NCBI GenBank assembly: GCA_047921175.1
Contig: JBLRWQ010000072.1
Span: 1 to 13,827 of the forward strand
DNA length: 13,827 nt
From: T1Sed10-7 sp047921175
Lineage (GTDB): Bacteria > Actinomycetota > Nitriliruptoria > Nitriliruptorales > Nitriliruptoraceae
Direction of reading: 5' to 3'
Part shown: positions 1-7,244 of the stretch, piece after piece
Position numbering within the stretch: the first letter of the stretch is position 1
How the letters are laid out: the number at the start of each line of letters is the position of its first letter
The notes under the pieces: model-generated
Databases searched by the model: none
What the model was told of the DNA's origin: nothing
What the model saw: the letters and a program-made list of their open reading frames with translations, nothing else
Made by a program: the position numbers and the translations under genes

Positions 1-21
1 CCGAGGCGACCGGGAGACCGA

Positions 22-46
22 GCGGTGGAGCGGCCCGGTCCACCGC
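22..46 (-). terminator. Possible hairpin downstream of lysS
   Basis: A perfect 8-bp inverted repeat (GCGGTGGA at 22-29, TCCACCGC at 39-46) with a 9-base loop lies about 65 bases after the lysS stop codon on the minus strand. There is no T-run, so it is not a classical intrinsic terminator. It could act as a GC-only actinobacterial terminator or be chance in such GC-rich DNA. The remaining bases 1-111 show no gene. Confidence 0.2.
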
Positions 47-111
47 CCGGGACGGCCAATCGGTCAGGCGACCGAGCGGCCGGACCTGACACCACCCGGC
101 CAGGCCCGGCG

Positions 112-1641
<1,530 letters not shown>

Positions 1642-1676
1642 GGGTGGGACCTCGAGGTGGGCGGTATCGGGCGCGA

Positions 1677-1682
1677 ACCCTA
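1677..1682 (-). promoter_or_regulatory. Putative -10 element of lysS (TAGGGT)
   Basis: TAGGGT reads on the minus strand and ends 35 bases before the lysS GTG, fitting the actinobacterial TANNNT -10 pattern and a short leader. No convincing -35 is visible. The same hexamer precedes four other starts in this window. Confidence 0.35.
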
Positions 1683-1719
1683 CCGGCGCCGGCTCAGGTC
1701 CCCTGGCGCGGCCCCGGGC

Positions 1720-1799
1720 CGGGCCGCACCCCGCCCGGGCCGCACCCGGGCCGGGCCGCACCCGGGCCGGGCCGCACCCCGCCCAGGCCGCACCCGGGC
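1720..1799. repeat. 16-bp tandem repeat, 5 copies, between coaX and lysS
   Basis: Five consecutive 16-bp units fit CGGGCCGCACCCSGSC, where the last four bases alternate between CGCC and GGGC. Unit 5 has one extra substitution (CAGG instead of CGGG). The array fills most of the gap between the coaX stop and the putative lysS promoter. It is open in several frames, which explains the spurious long frames through it. 16 bp is not a multiple of three, so the array does not look coding. Confidence 0.85.
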
Positions 1800-1809
1800 C
1801 GGCAGCGGC

Positions 1810-2586
1810 TCAGCGCACGTTGCGCTCCCACACCAGCCGCAGCCCCTTGAGGGTCAGGGCGGGGTCGTGGTGGTCGATCGTGCCGCAGTGCTCGAGCACG
1901 AGCGGTGCCTGGTCACCGGTCGCGACCGTGGTCACCCCGGAGCCGAGCTCCAGGCTCAGGCGGCTGACCATCCCGTCGACGAGCGCAGCCGCCCCGTAGA
2001 CGATGCCGGACTGCAGCGCGGTCACCGTCGACCGCCCGATCGGTGAGGCGGGCGCCACCGGCTCCACCGTCGGCAGCTTCGCGGCCCGGGCTGCCAGCGC
2101 ATCCGCGGCGGTCAGCACCCCCGGCGCGATGGCTCCTCCGACGAACGCACTCTCGGCGTCCACCGCGTCGAAGCTGATGGCGGTACCGAGGTCGACGACG
2201 ATGGCCGGCCCCCCGTACAGGGCGCTCACCGCCACCGCGTTCGCGATCCGGTCCGCGCCGAGGTCCTTGGGGTGGTCGTGACGGATCGACATCCCCGTCC
2301 GCACCCCCGGCCCGAGCACCACCGGTGGCCGCCCTGCCGGCAGCACCTCGGTGAACAGGGCGTTGAGCGGCTCGGTCACGGTCGGGACCACCGAGGCCAG
2401 CACGACCCCGTCGAGCTCGTCCTCCAGGTCGACGTCGACCTCGTCCAGCAGCCCCCGGATGAGCAGCCGGTGCTCATCGGCGGTGCGCTGGCGGACGCTG
2501 GACAGGCTCCACCGATGCTCGAGCCGCTGCTCGTCGAACAGCCCGAGCACGGTGGTGGCGTTCCCGACGTTCACGGCGAGCAGCAT
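1810..2586 (-). CDS. coaX: Type III pantothenate kinase (CoaX), altered phosphate-1 motif
   Basis: Type III pantothenate kinase phosphorylates pantothenate, the first step of coenzyme A synthesis. The protein is 258 residues, normal for the family. Visible family motifs are GADRIANA (110-117, with the presumed catalytic Asp112), VDLGTAISFD (131-140), GGAIAPGV (150-157), a conserved ALQSGIVYG (190-198) and a C-terminal DPALTLKGL. The start is the ATG at 2586 with GGGAGGT 7 bases upstream; the frame continues to 2661 but without family sequence. The N-terminal phosphate-binding motif, normally D-x-G-N-T in this ASKHA-fold family, reads NVGNATT, so the Asp at residue 6 is Asn (codon AAC). The rest looks intact. 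Activity is therefore uncertain. It is divergent from the acyltransferase gene and upstream of lysS. Confidence 0.92.
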   Translation of the reverse strand: MLLAVNVGNATTVLGLFDEQRLEHRWSLSSVRQRTADEHRLLIRGLLDEVDVDLEDELDGVVLASVVPTVTEPLNALFTEVLPAGRPPVVLGPGVRTGMSIRHDHPKDLGADRIANAVAVSALYGGPAIVVDLGTAISFDAVDAESAFVGGAIAPGVLTAADALAARAAKLPTVEPVAPASPIGRSTVTALQSGIVYGAAALVDGMVSRLSLELGSGVTTVATGDQAPLVLEHCGTIDHHDPALTLKGLRLVWERNVR

Positions 2587-2619
2587 CGAGGCACCTCCCC
2601 GCGGTCCACGGTGCTCCGC

Positions 2620-2625
2620 ACGGTA
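2620..2625 (-). promoter_or_regulatory. Possible -10 of coaX (TACCGT)
   Basis: In the 106-bp divergent gap, TACCGT on the minus strand ends 34 bases before the coaX ATG and fits TANNNT. There is no recognisable -35, so this is weak evidence. Confidence 0.2.
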
Positions 2626-2680
2626 GTGGTCCACCTGCCGCCGCTGGTACCGAGGTGGCACCGGACCGACCGCGCGCGGC

Positions 2681-2686
2681 TAGGGT
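2681..2686 (+). promoter_or_regulatory. Putative -10 (TAGGGT) giving a leaderless transcript
   Basis: TAGGGT ends only 6 bases before the ATG at 2693. If it is a -10 element, transcription would start at or next to the A of the ATG, giving a leaderless mRNA, which is common in actinobacteria. This fits the absence of a Shine-Dalgarno sequence for that gene. No clear -35 is seen. Confidence 0.45.
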
Positions 2687-2692
2687 CGCCCC

Positions 2693-3298
2693 ATGCTCTA
2701 CATCGTCGGAGGGGGCGGGCACGGGTCGGACGTCGCCGACCTCGCGCTGCGCTGCGGCATCACCCCCGCTGGCATCGCGGACGACCGCAGCGTCGACCCG
2801 CGCCGGTTCGCCGCCCGCGGCATCCCCGTCAGCGGGCCCATCCCGGACCTGCCGCGCGATGCGACCTTCACCTTCGGGATCGGCAACCCGGACGTGCGGC
2901 AGAAGCTCGCACCGCGTGTGCCCTGCGGGCCGGCCGCACCGCTGGTCGACCCGACCGCCGTCGTGTCGCCGACCACCGCGCTCGGCGCCGGCACGCAGGT
3001 CTTCTGGCACGCCTCGGTCGGACCGCTCTGCCGGCTCGGGGAGCACGTGCTGGTGGGCTACGGCGCCACCATCGGCCACGACACGGTGCTGGGCGAGACG
3101 GTCTGCGTCCTTCCGGGGGCCCACATCGCCGGTGACGTCACGGTCGAGGCGGAGGCCCGGATCGGGGTCGGTGCGATCGTCGCGCGGGGGGTCCGCATCG
3201 GCGAGGGAGCGCGTATCGGCGACGGCGCGGTCGTGACCCGGCCGGTCGCGGCGGGCGAGGAGGTCCCCTCCCCGAGCCGCCGACGCCAGCTGCTGTGA
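2693..3298 (+). CDS. NeuD/PglD-family sugar O- or N-acyltransferase
   Basis: A 201-residue protein with the two-domain layout of the NeuD/PglD acetyltransferases. The N-terminal Rossmann-like part (YIVGGGGHGSDVADLA, 3-18, then GIADD) is expected to bind the nucleotide-sugar substrate. The C-terminal left-handed beta-helix of hexapeptide repeats spans about 86-186. His129 in ATIGHDTVLG matches the catalytic His position of PglD. Such enzymes transfer acetyl from acetyl-CoA to amino or hydroxyl groups of sugars used in glycans, capsule or glycoprotein synthesis. The exact sugar cannot be told here. The start is the first ATG; there is no good ribosome site, but a TAGGGT lies immediately upstream. 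The DUF218 gene follows after 40 bp on the same strand. The pair sits on the opposite strand between panC and coaX. Confidence 0.88.
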   Translation: MLYIVGGGGHGSDVADLALRCGITPAGIADDRSVDPRRFAARGIPVSGPIPDLPRDATFTFGIGNPDVRQKLAPRVPCGPAAPLVDPTAVVSPTTALGAGTQVFWHASVGPLCRLGEHVLVGYGATIGHDTVLGETVCVLPGAHIAGDVTVEAEARIGVGAIVARGVRIGEGARIGDGAVVTRPVAAGEEVPSPSRRRQLL

Positions 3299-3320
3299 CG
3301 GCTGACGGACCCCGCCGCGC

Positions 3321-3339
3321 CCGGGCCCACACGGCCCGG
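3321..3339 (+). other. Hairpin overlapping the start of the DUF218 gene
   Basis: CCGGGCC (3321-3327) pairs with GGCCCGG (3333-3339) around the loop CACAC. The stem occupies the place where a ribosome site would be and ends on the first base of the GTG start. It could limit translation or end the upstream transcript, but short GC palindromes are frequent by chance here. Confidence 0.3.
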
Positions 3340-3944
3340 TGACCACGGCGCAGGACGGCCCGGTCCCCGACGCACCCCGGTCGGTTCCCTCCACGACCCG
3401 TCCGGCGGCGTCCGGGCACGCGGTCGTCCGGGTGCTCGCGGTCGGCGTGCTCGTGGCCGGGGCACTGGCCGTCGGCGTGCTGTTCGTGCGCGGCTGGGTG
3501 CTGGTCGCTCCGGGTGAGCCGTTCCCCGACGGGCCGGTGGCCGTGCTCGGCGGTGCCGGGGGGAGGGTCCAGGCCGCGGTCGCGCTCGTCGAGCGCAGCG
3601 GGGAACCTCGGCTGCTCGTCCTGTCCTCCAGCGCCGCCGACCTGTACCGCAACGCCGGCGGCTCCTGCGACGAGCCCGGCGTGCGCTGCGTGATGCCGGA
3701 CCCGGAGACCACGGCGGGCGAGGCCCGCCTGCTGGCCAGGCTCGCCCGCGAGGAGGGCTGGGAGCAGCTCACGGTGGTGACCACCGACACCCACGCCACC
3801 CGCGCACGCATGCACCTGGCTGCCTGCATGGAGGTGCCCACCGAGGTGGTGGCCGTGCCGACCGGGTGGTCGGTCGACCGGTTGCGCCTGGTGGTGCGCG
3901 AGGCCGCCGGCACCGCCTGGCAGTGGGCCACCGGCCGCTGCTGA
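3339..3944 (+). CDS. Membrane-anchored DUF218 (YdcF/SanA/ElyC-like) protein
   Basis: A 201-residue protein. A Pro/Ala/Thr-rich N-terminus is followed by one hydrophobic segment (about 28-51), then a globular domain that matches the DUF218 layout. VAVLGGAGGRVQAAVALV (67-84) is the opening strand and loop, GEARLLARLAREEG (127-140) supplies the conserved Glu, and VVTTDTHATRARM (146-158) is the typical H-x-x-R block. The family is linked to envelope integrity and precursor metabolism in other bacteria, but no reaction is established for most members. The anchor predicts a domain outside the membrane. Cys110 and Cys117 flank a short loop and Cys163 lies later, so a disulfide is possible. The start is a GTG with no Shine-Dalgarno site, so the exact N-terminus is uncertain. 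It probably forms a unit with the preceding acyltransferase. Confidence 0.78.
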   Translation: MTTAQDGPVPDAPRSVPSTTRPAASGHAVVRVLAVGVLVAGALAVGVLFVRGWVLVAPGEPFPDGPVAVLGGAGGRVQAAVALVERSGEPRLLVLSSSAADLYRNAGGSCDEPGVRCVMPDPETTAGEARLLARLAREEGWEQLTVVTTDTHATRARMHLAACMEVPTEVVAVPTGWSVDRLRLVVREAAGTAWQWATGRC

Positions 3945-4034
3945 GCGGCGGCGGGCCGGCGGCGCGGCGGCGCGGCTGCAGCGGGGCGGCGGCGCGGCGG
4001 CAGCGGCGGGGCGGCGGCAGCGGCGCGGCTGCCG
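3945..4034. repeat. GCGGC-rich low-complexity spacer between convergent genes
   Basis: The 90 bp between the DUF218 stop and the panC stop consist almost only of G and C, built from imperfect GGCGGCGCGGC-like blocks; the string GCGGCGCGGCTGC occurs twice. There is no clean unit length. It separates two converging genes and could impede RNA polymerase from either side, but no terminator with a T-run is present. Confidence 0.6.
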
Positions 4035-4961
4035 CTAGCCCTCCGACGAGGACGCGGTCACGTCCAGCAGTCGCTGCTCGTCGTCGCGGTCGCCAACCTC
4101 GACGTTGTCGATCAGCCGCACCGGGCCGATGAACGCGGCCACCGCCAGCACGACCTGCCCGCCGTCGGGGACCGGCGAGCGGGTCGGCCGCATGGTGGTG
4201 GGCTCGACCGCATCGAGGTAGTCCACCTCGACACCAGCGACGTCGAGCAGCGGCCGGGCGGCGGCGAGCAGGGCCTCGGGCTGGACCGGTCGGCCGGCGG
4301 CGCGGGCAGCACGGGCCACCTCGACAGCAGCCCGGAGCGCCCGGGACAGGGCACGGGCGGTGACACGTTCGTCCTCGGACAGGCGCTGGTTGCGGCTGGA
4401 CAACGCGACGCCATCGGCCTCGCGGACGGTCGGGCTGGCGACGATGTCGACGCCGAGGTCGAGGTCCGCGACCACGCGGCGGACGATCTCGAGCTGCTGC
4501 CGATCCTTGCGACCGAACACCGCGAGGTCGGGACGCACGATGCTCAGCAGCTTGGTGACCACCAGCCCGACCGCGTCGAAATGACCGGGCCGGGTGGCGC
4601 CGCACAGGTGGTCGCCGATACCCGCAACCCGCACCGACGTGGCGGGCGGCGTCGGGTAGACCTCCTCGACGGCGGGGGCGAACACCAGGTCCGGGGCGGC
4701 GTCGCCCAGGGCGGCCAGCGCCGCTTCGTCCCGCGCGAGGTCGCGGGGGTAGGCGGCCAGGTCGTCGGCCCGGTCGAACTGGGTCGGGTTGACGAAGATC
4801 GACACGACGACGCGGTCGGCGCGGACGGCGGCATCGCGGACGAGCTGGAGGTGCCCCTCGTGCAGGGCACCCATGGTCGGCACGAACCCGATGGTCTGGC
4901 GCGTCGCACGCCAGCCGGCGACCCGGTCGCGGACGGCGGCGATCGTCGTGACCCGCTCCAC
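4035..4961 (-). CDS. panC: Pantothenate synthetase (pantoate–beta-alanine ligase)
   Basis: Joins pantoate and beta-alanine with ATP to give pantothenate, the substrate of CoaX. The protein is 308 residues, close to the usual 280-310. The nucleotidyltransferase signature PTMGALHEGHLQL (28-40) supplies His34 and His37. FVNPTQF (56-62), GATRPGHFDAV (121-131) and SPTVREADGVALSSRNQRL (176-194) are the other family blocks. The KD-x-QQ motif is present as KDRQQ (152-156); the middle residue is usually aromatic (Tyr or Phe) and is Arg here. The start is a GTG with GGAGGAGG about 7 bases upstream. It lies on the strand of the folate operon but 418 bp after DUF2520, so it may have its own promoter. panD, which often follows panC, is absent. 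Confidence 0.95.
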   Translation of the reverse strand: MERVTTIAAVRDRVAGWRATRQTIGFVPTMGALHEGHLQLVRDAAVRADRVVVSIFVNPTQFDRADDLAAYPRDLARDEAALAALGDAAPDLVFAPAVEEVYPTPPATSVRVAGIGDHLCGATRPGHFDAVGLVVTKLLSIVRPDLAVFGRKDRQQLEIVRRVVADLDLGVDIVASPTVREADGVALSSRNQRLSEDERVTARALSRALRAAVEVARAARAAGRPVQPEALLAAARPLLDVAGVEVDYLDAVEPTTMRPTRSPVPDGGQVVLAVAAFIGPVRLIDNVEVGDRDDEQRLLDVTASSSEG

Positions 4962-4977
4962 CGTGCGCCTCCTCCCG

Positions 4978-5054
4978 CCGCGGTCCCGGCGCGGTCCCGC
5001 CGCGGTCCCGGCGTGGTCCCGCCGCGGTCCCGCCGCGGTCCCGACGCGGTCCCG
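4978..5054. repeat. 11-bp tandem repeat, 7 copies, in front of panC
   Basis: Seven directly adjacent 11-bp units of the form NCGCGGTCCCG run from 4978 to 5054. Only the first base varies (C, G, C, G, C, C, A), plus one T in unit 4. The array ends 16 bases before the panC start codon, on the upstream side, and directly follows a TAGGGT hexamer, so it would form the 5' leader of a panC transcript started there. The unit length is near one DNA helical turn and is not a multiple of three. Confidence 0.88.
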
Positions 5055-5057
5055 GCG

Positions 5058-5063
5058 ACCCTA
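5058..5063 (-). promoter_or_regulatory. Putative -10 element of panC (TAGGGT)
   Basis: TAGGGT reads on the minus strand, 96 bases before the panC GTG and just upstream of the 11-bp repeats. No -35 is recognisable. It would give panC a promoter separate from the folate operon. Confidence 0.3.
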
Positions 5064-5165
5064 CCGCGGCCGGAGGTGGGTGGGAGCAGCCCCGGCTGGC
5101 GAAGCCGAACGCACCCAACCCGGCCCCGTGCACGCCGCGCGGCCGGAGCCGTCAGCCCGGCACCT

Positions 5166-5197
5166 GCACGGAACCTTGGATAGCCACGGCTCCGTGC
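5166..5197. repeat. Palindromic element, copy 1 (imperfect)
   Basis: Arms GCACGGAACCTTGG (5166-5179) and CCACGGCTCCGTGC (5184-5197) flank the loop ATAG. Twelve of 14 positions pair; on the minus-strand RNA one of the two mismatches becomes a G·U pair. The core is the same as copy 2, whose centre is 62 bp away. Confidence 0.85.
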
Positions 5198-5227
5198 GCC
5201 CTGCAGGCGACGAACGGACGTGAGGCT

Positions 5228-5259
5228 GCACGGAACCGTGGATAGCCACGGTTCCGTGC
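5228..5259. repeat. Palindromic element, copy 2 (perfect)
   Basis: Arms GCACGGAACCGTGG (5228-5241) and CCACGGTTCCGTGC (5246-5259) are perfect complements around a 4-base ATAG loop. This could be a repetitive extragenic palindrome, a terminator lacking a T-run, or a protein-binding site. It lies about 120 bases after the DUF2520 stop on the minus strand. Confidence 0.9.
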
Positions 5260-5295
5260 GCTCCGTGGCCGGCAACGAGGTGGCACGCGGCCGGC

Positions 5296-5362
5296 CGGGG
5301 CGCGGAAGGGACGCCAGGGCGCGGAAGGGACGCCGGGGCGCGGAAGGGACGCCGGGGCGCGC
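5296..5362. repeat. 19-bp tandem repeat, about 3.4 copies, after DUF2520
   Basis: Three 19-bp units CGGGGCGCGGAAGGGACGC (5296-5314, 5315-5333, 5334-5352) are followed by a partial copy. Unit 2 differs by one base (CAGGG for CGGGG). The array ends 17 bases beyond the DUF2520 stop codon. Confidence 0.88.
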
Positions 5363-5379
5363 GAGCAGGGCAGCGAGGC

Positions 5380-6228
5380 CTACCCGACCAACGCGTCGAG
5401 CGCTGCGGCGACGTCGGGCGCCAACGCGGGGCGTACCGGCTCGAGGGTGGCCCGGGCCAGGGCCCGGTAGGCGTCCAGGAGCTCCGGGACGTCCGCGGCG
5501 ATGCGGTCGAGGTGGGCCCGGACGGTGCCGACGTCGCCGCGCACGATCGGGCCGGTCAGCGCCGCCACCCCGTCGACCGCGGCGTTGGTGGCCGACGCGG
5601 TGGCCAGCGGGGTCAGGAAGGCCTCCGGCCGCTCGATCCGGGCGGCCAGCAGCAGCCGCCGGGCGGTCACCACCGCGGCGCCGACCGCGTTCGAGGCCAC
5701 GGCCAGCCCCGCGTGGTAGAGCCCGCGAGCATCGTCGGCGACCCGGTGCGGATCCCCACCGAGCTGGATCACCAGCTCCTCGGCCCATGCCAGGTCACCG
5801 GCCGCGGCGGTCACGGCCCATGGCACCCCGACCAGCAGGTCCGGGTCGCGGGCACCCGTCGGCACGGTCATGGCCGGGTGGCAGGCGGCCACGCGCGCCC
5901 CCGCCAGCCGAGCCCGGCGCAGCACGTCGAGCCCACGCGACCCGGCGACGTGGACGACCCCGTGGTCGGGCCCGATCGCCTCGGCCAGGACCAGTTCGTC
6001 GACCACCGCCGCGATCGCGTCGTCGGGGACCGCGAGCAGCACCAGCTCCGCGAGCGCCGCCGCCTCGGCGACGGAGCCGACCGGCCGCACCCCGGCCACC
6101 GCACCGGCGACCCCGGAGCGCGCCGTCGGCGACCCGCCGGCGACCGCGGTCATCCGCCACCCGGCCCGGCTCCCCGCCACGGCCAGCAGCGTGCCGAGGC
6201 GGCCCGGCCCCACCACCGCGGCCCTCAC
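5380..6228 (-). CDS. Rossmann-fold DUF2520 protein (oxidoreductase-like)
   Basis: A 282-residue protein. The N-terminus VVGPGRLGTLLA (5-16) is a GxGxxG-type dinucleotide-binding loop, followed by a Rossmann half ending near residue 110 (LLAVPDDAI, HVAGSRGLDVL). The C-terminal helical half starts around ACHPAMTVP and contains AVASNAVGAAVVTARRLL, which matches the DUF2520 domain. Such proteins resemble ketopantoate reductase or F420/NADP oxidoreductase folds. In actinobacteria they commonly sit between folK and panC, so a role in pantoate supply has been suspected, but no activity can be assigned from this sequence. The GTG start overlaps the folK stop as GTGA, indicating translational coupling. 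A tandem repeat and two palindromes follow its stop. Confidence 0.88.
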   Translation of the reverse strand: MRAAVVGPGRLGTLLAVAGSRAGWRMTAVAGGSPTARSGVAGAVAGVRPVGSVAEAAALAELVLLAVPDDAIAAVVDELVLAEAIGPDHGVVHVAGSRGLDVLRRARLAGARVAACHPAMTVPTGARDPDLLVGVPWAVTAAAGDLAWAEELVIQLGGDPHRVADDARGLYHAGLAVASNAVGAAVVTARRLLLAARIERPEAFLTPLATASATNAAVDGVAALTGPIVRGDVGTVRAHLDRIAADVPELLDAYRALARATLEPVRPALAPDVAAALDALVG

Positions 6229-6848
6229 GCGGGGTCCGTGTCCACGGGGCCGGGCCGGGTGAAGCTCGCCCGGCCGCCGATCGGTCCCTCGGGCCGGGCC
6301 AGCCGCCGGGTCGGGACCTCGTCGAGGCGGACCTCCAGCTCCACGCCCTCGATCGGCGCCAGCGCCGCCAGCGCGGCCAGCGCCGAGGTCAGCCGCGTGC
6401 CGTCCGGCAGCGTCGCCCCGGGCAGCACCTCGAGCAACGGCACCAGCACGAAGGCCCGCTCGGTGATGCGCGGGTGCGGCAGGGTCAGCCGCTCGGTGTC
6501 CAGGACCGTCTCGCCGACCAGCAGCAGGTCGATGTCCAGCGGCCGTGGGCCCCAGCGGACCTCCCGGCTGCGGTCACGTCCGAAAGCGGCCTCGATCAGC
6601 ATCGTCTCCTCGAGCAGCGCGAGCGGCTCGAGCGAGGTCACGCCGACGACGACGAGGTTGAGGTAGTCCTCCTGGGGCACGGCGCGCGGGTCGGGCGGCG
6701 CCGGCCACGGGGGCGTGCGGTAGACGCCGGAGACGTCCTCGACCGCGACCCCGTCGACGTCGTCGAGGGCGTAGACCGCCGCCGTCAGCGTCTCCAGTGC
6801 GTCCCCGACGTTGGCGCCCAACCCGAGCGCGAACCGCACCCCGCTCAC
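6225..6848 (-). CDS. folK: 2-amino-4-hydroxy-6-hydroxymethyldihydropteridine pyrophosphokinase
   Basis: Transfers pyrophosphate from ATP to hydroxymethyl-dihydropterin, the step between FolB and FolP in folate synthesis. The protein is 207 residues. GLGANVGD (9-16) is the first family block, VYRTPPWP (42-49) the substrate loop, and RWGPRPLDIDLLL (98-110) the HPPK signature with Asp105 and Asp107 for magnesium. LPHPRITERAFVLVPL (123-138) closes the domain. The tail beyond about residue 155 is longer than in compact HPPKs and has no recognisable domain. The GTG start overlaps the folB stop as GTGA, and its own stop overlaps the DUF2520 start in the same way, so the three genes are coupled. Confidence 0.95.
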   Translation of the reverse strand: MSGVRFALGLGANVGDALETLTAAVYALDDVDGVAVEDVSGVYRTPPWPAPPDPRAVPQEDYLNLVVVGVTSLEPLALLEETMLIEAAFGRDRSREVRWGPRPLDIDLLLVGETVLDTERLTLPHPRITERAFVLVPLLEVLPGATLPDGTRLTSALAALAALAPIEGVELEVRLDEVPTRRLARPEGPIGGRASFTRPGPVDTDPA

Positions 6849-7204
6849 GGCCGCTCCCGCCGGACGGTGACCGCCACCTCGGCGGCCACCACGGGCACCG
6901 GCGCGGCCGGCTTGTGGACGGTCACCTCGACGGCCTGCACGCGCTCGTCGGTGAGGCAGCGGGTGGCGATGCGCTCGGCGACGGTCTCGATCAGGTCAGC
7001 GGGCTCGCCGGCGACGATCGCAGCCACCGCGCCGGACAGCGCGCCGTAGTCGACGGTGTCGGCGAGGTCGTCGGAACGGCCGGCCACCGCGAGGTCGAGC
7101 TCGAGGACGACGTCCACGACGAAGCGCTGCCCGAACTCGCGCTCGTGCGGCAGCACCCCGTGGTGCCCGAAGGCCTGGATGCCGGTGATGGCGATGCGGT
7201 CCAC
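6845..7204 (-). CDS. folB: Dihydroneopterin aldolase
   Basis: Cleaves dihydroneopterin to hydroxymethyl-dihydropterin and glycolaldehyde. The protein is 119 residues, the standard FolB size. The N-terminus ITGIQAFGHHGVLPHEREFGQ (6-26 region) carries the conserved His and Glu, DTVDYGAL (49-56) and IETVAERIA (72-80) are the tunnel-fold blocks, and VTVHKPAAPVP contains the catalytic Lys98. The frame is open far upstream through folP, so I fixed the start at the GTG at 7204, which gives the normal family N-terminus and has GAGGAGG a few bases upstream. It begins 37 bp after the folP stop and is coupled to folK. Confidence 0.94.
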   Translation of the reverse strand: MDRIAITGIQAFGHHGVLPHEREFGQRFVVDVVLELDLAVAGRSDDLADTVDYGALSGAVAAIVAGEPADLIETVAERIATRCLTDERVQAVEVTVHKPAAPVPVVAAEVAVTVRRERP

Positions 7205-7238
7205 GCGTCCTCCTCGTTGGCCCGGTGGCTCGGCGCGC

Positions 7239-7244
7239 ACCCTA
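7239..7244 (-). promoter_or_regulatory. Possible internal -10 before folB (TAGGGT)
   Basis: TAGGGT starts with the TAG stop codon of folP and ends 35 bases before the folB GTG, the same spacing as the hexamer before lysS. It may be an internal promoter or a coincidence with the stop codon. Confidence 0.2.

Larger units (their letters stand above)
5064..5379. other. Gene-free gap between DUF2520 and panC
   Basis: No gene is supported in these 316 bp. They hold two palindromic elements (5165-5260) and a 19-bp tandem repeat (5296-5362). The small minus-strand frame at 5061-5249 runs through the palindromes and has no family features; I read it as repeat translation. Confidence 0.7.

Noticed and set aside
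4978..5054. 11-bp array as a CRISPR
   Set aside because: Units are directly adjacent with no unique spacers and are too short; there are no cas genes.
5061..5249. Minus-strand 62-codon frame through the palindromes
   Set aside because: Its sequence is a translation of the palindromic repeats, with no ribosome site and no family features.
5165..5260. Palindromes as an intrinsic terminator
   Set aside because: No T-run follows on either strand. A terminator role is kept only as one possibility.
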